Shown in pieces: positions 49,601-62,699 of a stretch of DNA of 64,000 nucleotides. The translations under genes were made by a program, and so were the position numbers. Below the pieces are notes generated by a model that was given only the letters and a program-made list of their open reading frames with translations, was not told the origin of the DNA and made no database searches. Origin of the DNA: Eulemur rufifrons (Eukaryota; Chordata; Mammalia; Primates; Lemuridae); NCBI RefSeq assembly GCF_041146395.1, contig NC_090986.1:45172001-45236000 (forward strand), given 5' to 3'. The first letter of the stretch is position 1. Every line of letters begins with the position of its first letter.

Positions 49601-50064
49601 TCACAAATTTCTTTCTACTACATCTGCTCTTGTGAGAAAGTTAAAACTATATATTTCATCAAAATTTAATATACATCATAAATTTATTAAACGTCAAATA
49701 TGTGAAAATTCTTCTGGACAACTTCAAACTGGCTGTGAACTTATTTTGCTCTCAGATCAATCAACACCATGAAATATCAATTCTGCAGGGCATTTTGGAT
49801 CAAAAATGTGTGCACAATGAGCTTCCTACTTGAATGTTTTGTGTTAGTGGTATGATAAACCATACATATGGGGTGAGATAACCCGCAACATTTTTACAAA
49901 TAGTCTCAGGGAATAGTCCTAAAAGGAAAAATGAACAAGATGAAATAGAAAGATCTAGATGTTTCTCTGTGGGTGTGTGAATGTGCAAATGTTTTTCACT
50001 TGAACAGATATGGTGCTTTATATGCCAAGTTCCAAACTAGATCTTAGAAATGCAATAAACCGTG

Positions 50065-50240
50065 AGTATCACAGCAAGCACTACTCCTGCATTCAAAAAG
50101 CTTACAGTCTTGTAAGGGAGACAGATATTAACCAAATAATCACTTTTCCTTCATTTATTCATTTATTTAACTAGAATTTATGTAGCATTTGGAATGAGAA
50201 GTTATTTTAAGTGCTGTGGGTACAACTGTGGAAGTATAGA
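50065..50240 (-). repeat. LINE2 3' end
   Basis: 'attcaaaaagcttacagtct' and 'tgtaagggagacagatatta', then 'ttcatttattcatttattta' and 'aagtgctgtgggtacaactg', are typical inverted L2 3' end parts, here in slightly rearranged order. Confidence 0.55.
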
Positions 50241-53200
50241 TGCAATTACATAGATGTAAAACAATAGAGTTGGTATTCGATACACTCTGCGCCTGGAACA
50301 CAACCAGATCTGCCTGAACGCAGAGGTCTGCAAACAGTTTACACCACATCACAGCCCTTCTTTACTTACCTAGAAAATGCCAACTCAAGCTGGAAATGTA
50401 TTCGAAGTCTCTATTTTAGCTCGAAAATATATGCAATTTTACATTATTAAAAATACATGAATATGTATTTATACCATATAATATGTTAATATATATGTTT
50501 GTAATATGAAGACATATAGATTTCCCCTCCAAACTATCTATTAAAATTGATTTTGGAGCAGATCTACTGACACATGTCTGGAGAGGGGTAGACAATTATT
50601 TTACCTGCAACATTGTTTTAAAAAGTAGAGGAATTAAGACTGAGAAGATGTAGATTAAGAAACTGTTCCGTAGACCCATGAACGCAAAGGCAGGGTAACA
50701 CTGTACTCAGAGGGGACTTACTGCATTGTTTTTCACAGTATTATGGCTATTAATACCCACTTTGCAGAAGACTAATGAGATAATCTATGTAAAGGCAGCA
50801 CTCAGAATATAAGACATATCATAGGAAATCAATAAATATTAAAATATATTCTTGGCTGCTTTTGCAATAGTTCAGTTTCGAAGTGATGAAAGGCTCATAA
50901 AGGACAGAGATATTGGAGATGTAACATCTCTGGCATCTCTCCTGCCTTTTCTCCCCCAATTCATTATAGGAACAAGGAAAAGAAAACCATATGGTTAGAA
51001 AACAGAGTGATTGTGAGAAAGATCATTAATAATGGAATTAAGAATGCCAGTGAGTTTTATCTGGTTTGTTGGTACAGGTGAAAAAGTGTACATTGTTTCA
51101 TTTACCTTTTGATAAGAAAGTTACTTTTATTTCTAAATAATAAAATAAAATGCAGAAGTTCTTATTGTTATTGAAATCTACTTGGAATTTAGATTTTTAA
51201 AATAATGCTTGTAGGGAATAAATGAGCTTTTAATCTCACTGACATATTATTACATAACCAAAAAACTACCAAAATTTCAAGATGGGAGGTATAAAATTGT
51301 GGCAGATATTAGGTATGATAAGTGTTAATTATACACATGACCTTACAAATCTGCAAATCAAGCATCAAATGAAAAGGTCTTTGTTAGTTATTTCAAAAGT
51401 TAAAATTTCAATTCTTTACTATGTGAGACTATCAAGTTGGGTTTTTAAAAGAGCAGCAGTCATATGCAACATGACTTATACTCCTATGCATTATATAGCT
51501 CTATGCCATAGAAGGCTGGATTGAGTTTTGTCTTTTATTTTTATATTATTTTATATTGCTGGGCACATCTAGTTTACTGTTTATATCATATCTAGGTTCA
51601 AATATAATTTATTTCTACAATAGTTCTCCACTTTTCCTATAGGTATCATCACTGATTTCTCTTCTAATATTTTAAGAATATTGTACTTTCCCCTCATCAT
51701 TTGATTTTCTCTAATTATAATGGCTCCAGATTTTAACTTCAATTCAAAGTTACCCTTGTAAGGAAGACAGCTAAGAATTTGATCGGCTTCCCATTTTGCC
51801 AATTCAGATTCCTAAATGAGCAAGAAGTTATAAGTATTAAACTTCTCAGAATCTTTTAATTTCTCAAAGATTGTTTTTTCATATGGGAAAGTTTCCTCTT
51901 ACCTCTGAAAAATTATTATCCTCAATGTTTAATAGACTAACATAGAGGAAAAAATGGTGTGATGAATTTTCCAAATTAAGAAGGCAGACTTTCTGTGGCA
52001 GTAGTGGTAGGAGATGTGTGTGTGTGTGTGTGTGTGTGTGTGTCTATGTCTGTGTGGTGTACACACTTTCATGTGCTCAATCTGTGCGTATTGGTGGTGG
52101 TATTTTCTTTTCCCTTTTCAAATAAAAATGTCTTATTGTAAAGAAGACACATAAACTATCAAATGCAATGTGATGTTTTTGTTAAATAATAAGCAACAGA
52201 AGCATACAGAAATAAATATTTCTCATGGAGGTAAAATATATACAACTATAAAATCATAAATATACTGGAGAATTATAATATGAATTTGTAAATTGTATGC
52301 AAATAGCTTGAAACCAGATCTATAAAGACATAAATAAAGCAACAAGACTGAAAGGTTTATACGTTGGCTTGTTTATAGAGTAGCACAAACATTTTTCTTT
52401 TTTAATTGGCAATTAATTTTCGGCAGCCATCTAGGTACTTTCATGTCAAATTACTTTCCCTACACTAAACAAGATTAGGCATCCAAGCAGCAAAGCACTT
52501 ACGTGAAAGTGAGAAACTGACTGTCAAGTAGATATTTTCCACCTATAACCAATTAAAATGTTTCCTTTTTGATGAATGGGTGTTGTAATTTCACATTTTG
52601 TATTTTTACCTAAGTACATACCTGTATAACGTCCCAGTTCACAAACGTTAAAAAAGATGTGTACAGAAATTTCTGTTATTTTCTTCATGCGATTTACCTT
52701 CAGAATAAAATAAACGAGCATTTTCCTTGGGGGCAAAGGTGCATTTTAAGAGCAAGAGCTTTCTTACGCTATTGCACACAAATATACAACATTATAGGTT
52801 TATGTGTGTGTAAATATATATACACACATATATATTTATTTTAAGCAATAAGCTTTAAAAAATACTTCCATGAGATGACATTTAGATTCTCGTTCCCTTG
52901 CAGATTATCATTTTACATTAAAATGTAAAGATGCCTGTATTTAAAAATTAGACCATTGACACATAAGGTAAAAAGTAATGTATTATTGATAATCTTGAAG
53001 TGAATGACATAAAAAGAAAAATATTGATTTTTTTGGGGAGATGTCTCATTTTTCTTACTTCACAGAAGACTGATGCAGGTTCATGAGCCTATCAATATTA
53101 TTTGAATTAATGCATATTCCTTACTATTGATTGCTTTAACAATGATTGTCATAACTGATTTATGGGCACTTATGCCTGTTAAATATTTTAAGAAGTAAAT

Positions 53201-53539
53201 ATCAGATTTGTATATATAAGTAGATTGACTTGAATAAACAACAGAGTTGGATGTTAACATTATGCCTTTTGATTTAATCCATATTACAATACATTATGCA
53301 AGATGCATTTTTGAGATAGCAGCAAAAATCCAACTAAAAGTTAATATTAGATCACACTGCTTGTTAGAATTAATAAGAAAGTATTTTACATTTTGAGGCA
53401 GTGGTTCTCATGTTACTTGAAAATGTACCTAATCTGTGAGAAAAACTAAGACCAAATAAACCAAAATATAAAATTTGAATAAATCCTTAAGATGGATTTA
53501 CTATCACTTAGAATAGAACATAGAACTAAAAACCTTATG
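50241..53539. other. Unassigned AT-rich DNA
   Basis: No gene or named transposon is recognised. Low-complexity parts are (TG)n at 52016-52042 and TATA/CACA at about 52808-52836. The 73-codon minus-strand frame at 51581-51802 has a more protein-like composition than most here, but matches nothing I recognise. Confidence 0.5.
52016..52042 (+). repeat. (TG)n microsatellite
   Basis: About 13 TG units. Confidence 0.96.
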
Positions 53540-55430
53540 TTGAGCTTTCTCTGATGACTGATAGCCAATACTTCCCAAATTCTCCAATTATATGGGCTGT
53601 CTTTTCATTTTCCTGATGATATCATTTGCAATACAAGTATTTTAATTTCAATGTAACTCAATTTATCTATTTTTCTTCACTTGTGTTTTTGGTATCATAT
53701 CTAAGAAACCATTATCTAATCATTATCATATTATTCCTATGTATGCTTATAAGGTTTAATATTGCTAGCATTTACATGTAAATCCATGATCCATTTTGAG
53801 TAAGTTTTTGTATGTGGTGTGAGGTAGGAGTTTGAATTCATTATTTTGCATGTAGATATTGTCTCTATACCATTTGTTGAAAAGAATATTGTTTCCCTAC
53901 CTACCTTTCTTGGTGTTATCCCCCAAAATCAATTAATCTGAATATAAAGGGGCTATTAGTGGGCTGTCAATTGTACTCCATTTACTATATCTATATCTAT
54001 AAGTTTATTATTTATACCTATCTATATCATCATCTATATCTTTATCCTGACACTACACAGTCTTGATTACTCTGGCTGTGTAATAAGTTTTGAAATAGAG
54101 AAATGTGAATTTTCCAAATATATTTTTTCAATATTATCCTCCTTCACCTTTAATAAAACTTTTGTTTCAAAGTCTAATTTTTGATATCAGTATAGCCACT
54201 CCTCATGTTGCTGTTTCATAATATATCTTTTTCAATTATCTTACTTTTAACCTATTCAGGTCTTTGGCTCTAAAGTATATTTTATACAGAGAGCCAAGAG
54301 CTGATTCCTGTTTTCTTTTTTTAAAAAATACAGCTTGTTAATCTCTGTATGTTGACTGATTATTAATTCCTTCACATTTCCATTATTATTGATAGAATTG
54401 AATTTACATCTGTCATTCTGATTTTTGTTTTATATATGTCTTATGTCTTTTTGTTTCTATGTTCCTACTTTACTGTCTTCTCTTGTATTAAATGGATATT
54501 TTCAAGTGTCACAATTTAATCCCATTGGTAACTTTGGAATTATCTTAAAGTTTGCTCTAGGACATCAAATACATATCTTAATATGAATCCTAACTTCCCC
54601 TACCCCTTCAACATTAAAGTTGTGTTTGTTTAGTGAACTGGCTAGTTCTGTGAAGCCTATTTCCATTGCAATGTGAAGTCTCTGAATCCCTTCCTCAGGT
54701 TGTTTTGTTTGTTCATTCGTTTTTATTTCTTTGCCTAACTACCTAGGGATTTTCTGGAGTTAGCATAAACCACATACTGGTCAAAAATTGTGCTCAAGTC
54801 CCACTGGCATGCTACATACTTATCTTTTACAATTTAATCCGTTTAAGATATGAAGTGCTTAAACTGTGATGGTTAAGTTGGAAGCTGTTATCACAGTTTA
54901 AGGAATTTATATCCCCTCAACATCCATTCAGTCTAGAGTTTATAGCATGAATTTTGCCTGTATGATCACACTTTAGAGAATGCAGCCTTGGGCATGCACA
55001 CATACTTCCAGACTGCCAAGATTATATGTAATTTTATTTTTAAACCTGCCTTATTAGTAATTGCTTCTGCATCAGAGTAGCTTATTGTGCAGCTAGTGCT
55101 TGGTGAGAGGTTGTTCTTAAGCCCCTAGTTTCGGGGCTTGCCCTATGTTGTAATTCGTGTGTGATGTAGGGAATGTTTTCCATTCTGTTCCCTGCCTTGC
55201 TCTGCTTTCTCCTTAGTTGGTTCAGACTAGTGCTTGTTCATAGTCTTCCTGTATTCTAGAGTTAATTGTTATCCCAGTAGTAGTTCTTTTTGAATATCAC
55301 TTTTCCTCGTTCTTTCTATTAAACTTATGGTTGCTGTGCCATTTCACTTTTTGCTACTAGTATAATAGAGCTATATCCTTGTAGTTGCTCTTTACCGAGA
55401 TTTCTGTTGTTTTTGACATCTCTCCTTTCT
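53540..55430 (-). mobile_element. Rearranged old L1 (L1M-type)
   Basis: 53640-54110 is the antisense of the ORF2 C-terminal third ('ccatgatccattttgagtaa', 'accatttgttgaaaagaata'). At about 54110-54165 it jumps to the endonuclease region ('gatatcagtatagccactcc', 54184) and continues into the sequence upstream of ORF2 (to about 54600). Beyond that, assignment to the L1 5' part is inference. Either one copy lost the ORF2 middle or two copies abut. A TATC-rich low-complexity stretch (53980-54050) lies inside. Confidence 0.65.
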
Positions 55431-56090
55431 CCCATAGGCATGGAATTCTTCACACTCCATTACAAATAAAGCCACTCGTCTCACAAAGAACTGTGAAGCT
55501 TTTTGTTCTTATTACATGTCTCTCCTGATGTGTATAACCTCTATACAACTGCACGAGTTGGAAGCAGAGACAATGGCCCATTTCTCCTGGATTTATCCTT
55601 CTACTCTATGAAAAGATCCTGTGCAGGATATAGGGTATGTTCCTCCATATTTTTGGCTTGTACCTCCTGTGGAATCCCCGCCCTAAAAGCAAGATGAGGT
55701 GGGGGTGACCAGGTCCCAGTATTCTTGTCCCATTGTGTCTGCAGTAGATCTTTTGCTCTGTGTGACTGGGAAGTAAGTGATGGAAAGGACCACTGGTCTT
55801 CTCGGTCATGCCTGCCCAAAGTAGAATTTCAACAACATGAGACTGAAGAACATGAGCAACAGCAGTGGACTGCCCATCTTGTGGTAAAACAGTTGCTGAC
55901 CCTGGGAGCTATTTAGCAGAAAGAGACGGAGACCCATAAAGTGAAGCTTGTTGAGTGTGAGGAAGGAATGGATTGTGACTCAAATGCTATAGCCTTGTAC
56001 TGTTCTTATGCAAATTTAGTAGATCTTATAGAATAAATGTTTTGCCATTTGCTTTATGGCCTTAGTACAATTTCTAGAAACATAAAATAA
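55431..56090. other. Unassigned, moderately GC-rich patch
   Basis: This is richer in GC than its surroundings, with overlapping open frames of 63-72 codons on both strands (plus 55503-55697 and 55725-55916; minus 55601-55819). None carries a known motif. It directly continues the L1-like stretch on its left, so an old L1 5' region, an LTR or an eroded processed pseudogene are all possible. Confidence 0.35.
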
Positions 56091-57714
56091 TTATTTTTTA
56101 TAATTTGCATTGTGGGGGGTTGAGAACCTGCTACACTCCTTATTCGGTCATTCTAGAAGTCCATTTCTCAAGGAACTTACTTTTGAAGATAAATGTTTCC
56201 TTTATATTTTAAAAACCCAAAATAGTTTTTGAGGGGCACAAACACTTCAGGGACTCAAATATATTACAGGCTTTAAAAATGTTACTAAAGCTATTCAAAT
56301 ATTTTTATTAACATTAATATACTGATGATTAAAATGCAAAATGATAGCCCTTTGTCAACTCTAAGAAACACATATAATGCCATTTTAGCAAGTTTTTGTT
56401 GTCTGAATATTCATTTACTTGTTCTTGATAAAATACTATTTGGTATCACCAAATATCAAAATTATTATCATGATTTTAATTGATAATTTATAGTCTAATT
56501 GCTAATCTCATTCTGCACTAATTTATAATTCTACCTAATATGAGTGGATAGTTTTCAGTCGTATACTATCAAGCATTTGTTCAAGGACTTCGTTTAATTA
56601 TTTCCATTATTACTGATCCTGTGGTATAGGTTGGAGAAATTTGGGCAACGCTTTGGATGCTACCACTGTTTTATGTGTCAAAATTGGATTAGATACTATG
56701 CATAATGCAAATAACCATGTAATTATTTTGAATTTACAATGTATTTACTATGTAATTGCATAGTAAGTACCATATAATTACAAGATGATTACATGATTAT
56801 TTCTGCCTTTTACACAGCTTTAAAAGCAAAAGATTTTGTTGCAATTATTATTGGCATTTATTGGCAAGTGTTACATAGTAGGGAACAAAATATTTATCAT
56901 GTAATCAACCAAGCAAGCAACTGTTATTGGCTCTTTCAGTTGCAAAAATTATATTTAAAAGTTATCAGAGTGAAACTAAAACTGCTCTAAAAATAAAGTT
57001 CATTAATTAAAAAAAGTTATTGCACTTGAGAAGTGCAATGTACAATTTGATATCTCTAAGGTAACAGATTACTCTGTATACTAGTCTGTTTAACGATTAT
57101 GATTGTGTAATTTTAATTGAAGCTAGCTCTGAATTTCAGGTTAATTTTTTAAATATTCCTAGAAAATTTTATCTTTGCCATTTTACATACATAGACGATA
57201 ACATCACTGCAACCATTTAATATATAACAATTTCATCCATGGTTGAAAAGTGAAACCCTAATTTTCATTTCTGTATTACAGCATAACTATTTATTTCTAA
57301 GAATAATAAAAATATAGACGAAGAAAAGCAAGCAAGGAGAGAAGACTGGCTGTGTAATGGTTCTCAGTAGTTCGAAGGAAAGATAAAGAATAGGTTACTT
57401 CTATGACATAAATATAAGTGTAGACACGGGAGAAAGCTTACTATTTTTTGATATAAATTCTTGTGATGATTCAAAAAATATTGCAATGTGAGATCTGAGA
57501 ATTAGATAATATTATTGGAAATAATAAAAGCATACCAACAAAATGACTTACGAAATGTAAAGAAAGCGAACTACTAAGATAAAATAGCCTCCATCTTGGG
57601 GAAAGTGGCTGTTCTTGCCAACCTGGTTATGGCTAGTCTGTTTCAGTTGGTGAATCTGAATACCTGACTGCTTGTCTCTCTCTCTCTCTCAAATTTTATA
57701 CTCAATCAATCAGT
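56091..57714. other. Unassigned AT-rich DNA
   Basis: Nothing recognised except a small inverted repeat at 56745-56766 (TTACTATG, loop of six, CATAGTAA) and a short (TC)n at 57675-57690. Confidence 0.5.
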
Positions 57715-58430
57715 AAATCTACTCAGCACTGCTTTCCAAATCCACACAGAATTTAATCACTCCTCACCATCTATTCTGCTTATATCATAGGCCAGACAAC
57801 AGTTTCTTTTATCTGGTCTTCCCATAACTGCTAATATGCCTCTCTTTTCTTTCCCTTAAGTCCCCCGGCAGTTTATTCTCAACATCACTACAGTGACTCA
57901 TTTAAAACATCGGTCAAATCATATCATTGCTCTACTCACAATTTTTCAGTAACTTTTTACCCCATACAGAATAAATTTTAAATTTTTACAAGGTCCTACA
58001 AAACTCTCTGGCACAATCTGGCCTCTGTATCCTATCTAACCACCACCCTACTACTCTTGTGCTTTGCTGATTCTGATGGCTTCTGGCTCAAGGCCTTTGG
58101 TGTTTCCTCTGCTTGCTTCTTCAGAAACACAAGTGTTAATCTCTCACCTAACTCAGGCCTTTGATCAAATGGCCCGTTCACAATAAGGCCTTTTTGACTA
58201 CCTTGGAATAGTAATTACCTTTCTTCCCATGCTTCCTCTTCTCCTCTCATACTTCATATTTCTCCATAGCACTTACTATTATTTGATATGAAATATATTT
58301 TTATTTTTCATTGCCTATAGTATCTTAATGTAACTATAAGCTCTAAGGAGGCACATTGTTTTGGGGGAATAGGGATTGTTTTGTTCATTGCTGTATACCT
58401 AATACCTAGAAGAGTGCTTTACAATTCAAA
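57715..58430 (+). repeat. LINE2 element, ORF2 end and 3' UTR
   Basis: The best-preserved L2 in the window. The blocks run in consensus order: 'agtttattctcaacatcact', 'gactcatttaaaacatcggt', 'ctacaaaactctctggcaca', 'atctggcctctgtatcctat', 'gctcaaggcctttggtgttt', 'cctctgcttgcttcttcaga', 'actataagctctaaggaggc', 'gttcattgctgtatacctaa' and 'tacctagaagagtgcttta'. All frames are broken; it is ancient and shared by mammals. Confidence 0.85.
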
Positions 58431-59769
58431 ACAAAAATAAGATTGGGAATTATCAGTGAAAATAAAAGATTATAAAAGACAAACTCATATAACCTTACAA
58501 TTGAATAATAATAGTTCAATAGGAAAGAAAAGAAGATAGGAAAAGAAAAAATAGACAAAGTAAAGAATGTTTTTTTAAAAATGTTTTTCAGATTAAAAGT
58601 ACATATCAAATATCTGGCCTATTCATAAATGTATAAATAAATTTATCAACTGTAGCAATAAAGAAAAAATTCTAGAAATTTGTTGACAGACTAGGTACCT
58701 ACCAAGAAAAAGAATCAGGCTGCCATTTTTTAAAACTGAAATTTAAAATACATGTAGCAATTTTTATGGATTTAGAAACAAATGTGATTCTAGAAGACTA
58801 CAAAAGAACTGAGAAAGTTCTCCACTTGTGATACCCATGGCTAGCCTCTTCTGTAGTATTAGGTTTGTATCTGGGACCATGACTGAACAGCTACCACACA
58901 CTTGTCCCCCACTCTTTGCTTAGCTGAGGCCATATGATTAATTTCTTGATTGCGAGATAGGAACCAATGTGATATGGATTGGGTTTGTAGCCTAAGACAT
59001 CTGGGTGTGCTTTGTTCACTACATTCTCTTCCTTCCCCATTTTCTGCTTTCTAGAAAACTCATTGCCCAGGAGTATTTAAAAGGAACCTGGGTCTCTGAT
59101 CAACTTCAGAGAGCAGAGGTATCTTATACATCCAGAAAATTCACATCAATGCAGTAAAGGAGAAACCTTCCAGAAATGAAGAATTCTTGTTTCTTAGCTT
59201 AAATAGGCAGATCAAATGCCAGTAAAGATCAAGAGAAAAATACACATGTATGTGTATATCTAGTTATATTTCTGAAATTGAAGGAGAAAGAAATAAAACT
59301 TTTAGTTTTTCAGATTTTGAATGTTGAGAGTGTTTCTAGTGTAAAATATAGTCTTCATCCAAAATAGTATTCCACTTATTTGCCTTTCTCTAAAGATTAT
59401 CTAATCAGGAATTTCATGAGAAGAAAAAGTTATTTTCAATTTTAAATATAACTCTGTAATGTTGTAATGATGCATGTTATTTTTTACTGTTCTTTTTTTG
59501 TCTAATGGAAATATTGATTGTAAAAGAAACTGAATAATCCATAATTCTGGTATAGGATGTCTAGTCAAACAATTTAACTGAATTGGCTATTAAAAAAGAG
59601 AAAATAACCAAAACAATAATTTCAGAAAACATTTTTGCCCCTGCATACTTAATATAGACTTTTCTCTCTATCTCTCAGCCTATGATTTTTCCTTTTTTCT
59701 CTTTTTGTTTTATATATATATATATACACACTTATGTATATACTTTTTTTCTTATCCTATAAGACTTGA
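58431..59769. other. Unassigned; 58.85-59.16 kb repeat-like
   Basis: 58845-59160 is more GC-rich and has the style of an old LTR ('ccaatgtgatatggattggg' and 'ctctgatcaacttcagagag'), but no family could be assigned. The rest is plain AT-rich DNA with a short (TA)n at 59710-59730. Confidence 0.4.
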
Positions 59770-59774
59770 TTCAA

Positions 59775-60215
59775 ATATCACCTCCACATTATGTTAAGTG
59801 AAATAAGCCAGGAACAGAAAGACAAATATCACATGATCTCATTTATATGTGGAATCTAAAAAAGTTGAAGTCATGAAAGCAAAGAGTAGAATAATGATAA
59901 CCAGGGACTGGGGCTGGGAGTATTGGGTGAGATGTTGGTCAAAATATACAAATTTCAGTTAGATGGGAGGCATAACTTCAAGAGATTCATTGAATAACAT
60001 AGTGACTATAGTTAATGTGGTTTATACTTGAAAATTGCTAAAAAAGTGAATTTTAAGTGTTTTTACTACAAATAAATATATTCATGTGAGGTAATACATA
60101 TGTTAATTAGCTTGATTTAGCCATTACACTAATGTATACATATTTCAAATCATCATGTTGAACACCATAAATATACACAATTTTTATCTGCCTATTAAAA
60201 ATAATAAATACAGAA
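59775..60215 (+). mobile_element. L1MA-like 3' UTR
   Basis: 'ttatgttaagtgaaataagc', 'tcatttatatgtggaatcta', 'gatgttggtcaaaatataca', 'tagtgactatagttaatgtg', 'tgttaattagcttgatttag' and 'aacaccataaatatacacaa', then an A-rich tail, match the L1MA 3' UTR in order. A few ORF2 C-terminal codons may precede it. No TSD was found. Confidence 0.85.
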
Positions 60216-61289
60216 AAAATAAACATCACCTTTCCCATGGAATTTTGTTCAGGCATCATTATAACCTATGTAGCAAATGATTTTATGGCAATTTCTCTAA
60301 ATGTTACCTTCTCTCTAGACTGTGAAAAGCTTTGGACAAGGAATATAGCCTATCTTGTTAATTAATGAAGAAATGCTACTTACAATTATATTGACTGTGG
60401 ATGCCTCTCATTCCCAAAGAAATAGACTTGATCATGTGCTATAAAAATAAGCCAATATTAGTAATAGAGGAGTAGATGGAAAATGCAGATTCTTATATTT
60501 GGGTTCAAAATAGCAATTTTACAAGGGCAGGGAGAGAGGTGCGTGGTTTAACCACAGTTCATATAAAATGGCTTATGAGATTTTGTTAAGTACACAGCAT
60601 GTGAGTCAACAATGTAATATGGCTGCCAAAATAAGCAATAAGCACAATGAAAATGTTTCACTTTGCCAGACTCAATAAACATTATTTTGCTGTTCTGATG
60701 GTCTCTAATTAGGATAATTAAGGACTGAAGTGTCAACATTGGCCCCAACTACTAATTTCCTGATTGCTCATGGACTTTAGCCACTCAACATTCTGTTGCT
60801 CTGCATTCAGCTGCTCTGATCTCTTCTTTTTACACTGCCTAATAAAGACCTATCACTCACTCTTAGATGCCTTAATGCATTGTTAGACAGTTTTCTATCA
60901 ATGTTCATGTCGATGATAGGATAAAATATGCAGTTCTAAGAGCTAACAGGAGATAATAGGAATTTGCTCTTAATATCAGTTGCATCTTTAGCCAAATAGT
61001 GGCCGTAATTCTTTCTGATCAGCACTAAATTTGATATTATAACTAGGAAGTATTCATTAAGACAGGCCACGATGTTGCTTAACAGGGGTCTAATGGAAAA
61101 AGGTAGATATTGAAAAATATGGGGCAAATTCCTTAAAATTACATGGCAAAAGGAAAATATAAAAGATGTGTCTAACTGTAGTTTAAGCTCAGGTCATTAA
61201 GTATGAAATGTCTAATTTCCTTAAGTACTAAGAGTTTGACAATTAATGTTAAATATCTCTAACATTTCACTTTGACACTTCTTGTTTTA
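60216..61289. other. Unassigned DNA, weak conserved-element candidate
   Basis: Nothing recognised. 60860-61090 is repeat-free, contains CpG-bearing words such as 'atgttcatgtcgatgatagg', and could be conserved noncoding DNA. Confidence 0.4.
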
Positions 61290-61530
61290 TTTTTATTGTG
61301 AAGGTACATCCTCAGTCTCTCAAATGCATGGTTTGGCTTGTGATTATCTTTCAGATTTTTTAGAGCAATTTTTGTGAAACCATGGATAAGTCAAAATTTC
61401 ATGTTATTTTTGAATATGAGTTCCTTCATGGAACCAATGCAGTGCAGACAGTTCGAAATACCAATGAAGTGCTTGGCAAGGATGTGGTTAATGAATGCAA
61501 ATTGATTAATATTCCTTCCCCAAGATGATC
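61290..61530 (+). mobile_element. Mariner (Hsmar-type) fragment
   Basis: The 5' part of a Tc1/mariner element: 'ttagagcaatttttgtgaa' leads into the transposase start at 61382. The element breaks off at about 61500. Neither inverted terminal repeat is recognised, so it is a deleted remnant. The left edge is approximate. Confidence 0.8.
61382..61528 (+). pseudogene. Mariner transposase, N-terminal remnant
   Basis: The frame starts at ATG 61382 and runs 48 codons to TGA at 61526. About the first 38 residues follow the N-terminus of primate mariner transposases, with 'MDKSKFHVIFEYEF' and 'GTNAVQTVRNTNEVLGKDV'. This is the start of the first helix-turn-helix DNA-binding segment. After about residue 38 the homology stops, and the last ten codons are unrelated flank. 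A normal transposase has about 340-350 residues, so the catalytic DDD domain is wholly absent. No function is likely. Confidence 0.8.
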
Positions 61531-61829
61531 CCTTAAATATTTATTTTAGACATATACATGTATATTTTTTTAAGTTTCTAGAATTTTTTAATTTTTTCCC
61601 TTTTCAAATAGTTTCTACTTATTTGATGAAATTCTCCTCTGTTCACTCAATGACCACATTTAAAAAAACTTCACCCTATTTATAATAGCTAGTTTGAAGT
61701 CATTGTCTGATAATTTCCTCATGTGGGTTTTCTTGAGGTCTGTGTCTATTGATTACTCCCAACTTACTTGAATACAGGTCACATTTTCATGTTTCCTTGA
61801 ATAAATAGAAATATTTTATATTATGTTGT

Positions 61830-61924
61830 TGTTATGGGTTGAACTGTGTCCCCTAGGAATTTGTGGGTTGATGTCCTAAATCTCAATGCCTTAGAATGTG
61901 ACCTTATTTAGAGACAAAGTCTTT
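61830..61924 (+). mobile_element. MLT1-type LTR 5' fragment
   Basis: 'tgttatgggttgaactgtgt', 'cccctaggaatttgtg' and 'cttagaatgtgaccttattt' match the first part of an MLT1A/B-type LTR. It breaks off after 'agagacaaagtctttt'. Confidence 0.75.
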
Positions 61925-62695
61925 TATGTATATAGTACTCTTTTATTCTTGAAAATGTATTTAGCATATTCTTTTCTGTTTCTCATCCAACTTTTCCCTT
62001 CTCTTCACTCAGAGATTTCCAGGATGTATCTTTTTTATATTTCTATCCTCTAAATTTCATCCATTCTGTTTTTAAACCTTTTATTCTACCCAATACTCCT
62101 TGGAAATTTCATGGGGTACTTCCATTATTTTACTACCACTTATATGCCTATTACTGCCAATTCTATTTTTTCTTTCCTCTTAAATCTTTCTGTGCTCAAA
62201 ATTCGTGCATACACACACCTAGTGAATGTTCTACAGATACTTCAAATAAATACAAAACAAAACTTATTTTCTTCTCAACGCCTATTCTTCCTTATTTATA
62301 TTTGTTAACCTTTGTACAATTTGGAACTATGGAGTTTTATGTATCTTTTATCTTTTTCTGATCCTCTTATATCATGATTAATCATGTACTTCTAAACATA
62401 TTTCAAATCCTTCATACACTTTCCATTCCTACCCACTACTACTATCTAATATCAAGCCTTCCTTATGTCTTATCTGATGTAAACTTGAATTTTAAATAAA
62501 CAATGTATAACTTTCTACTATGACTGTGTCCCATATATAAGTATGCATCATACATGAAATAAACATATATTTATGGGACATATGTATACATGAGTATAAG
62601 CATGTATACATGCTTATGAGTAGAAGGATTATTTTAATAGACATCTAGTGATTTCCATGACTTCAGCTTAATAGTTCTTCAAACCATCTTCATTG
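61925..62695. other. Unassigned AT-rich DNA
   Basis: Nothing recognised. Confidence 0.5.
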
Positions 62696-62699
62696 CAAC

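Noticed and set aside
51581..51802. 73-codon minus-strand frame that looks protein-like
   Set aside because: No motif, start context or splice signals are recognised, and it stands alone in noncoding DNA.
56745..56766. Palindrome TTACTATG/CATAGTAA as a functional site
   Set aside because: An 8-bp stem in AT-rich DNA is expected by chance many times in 64 kb.
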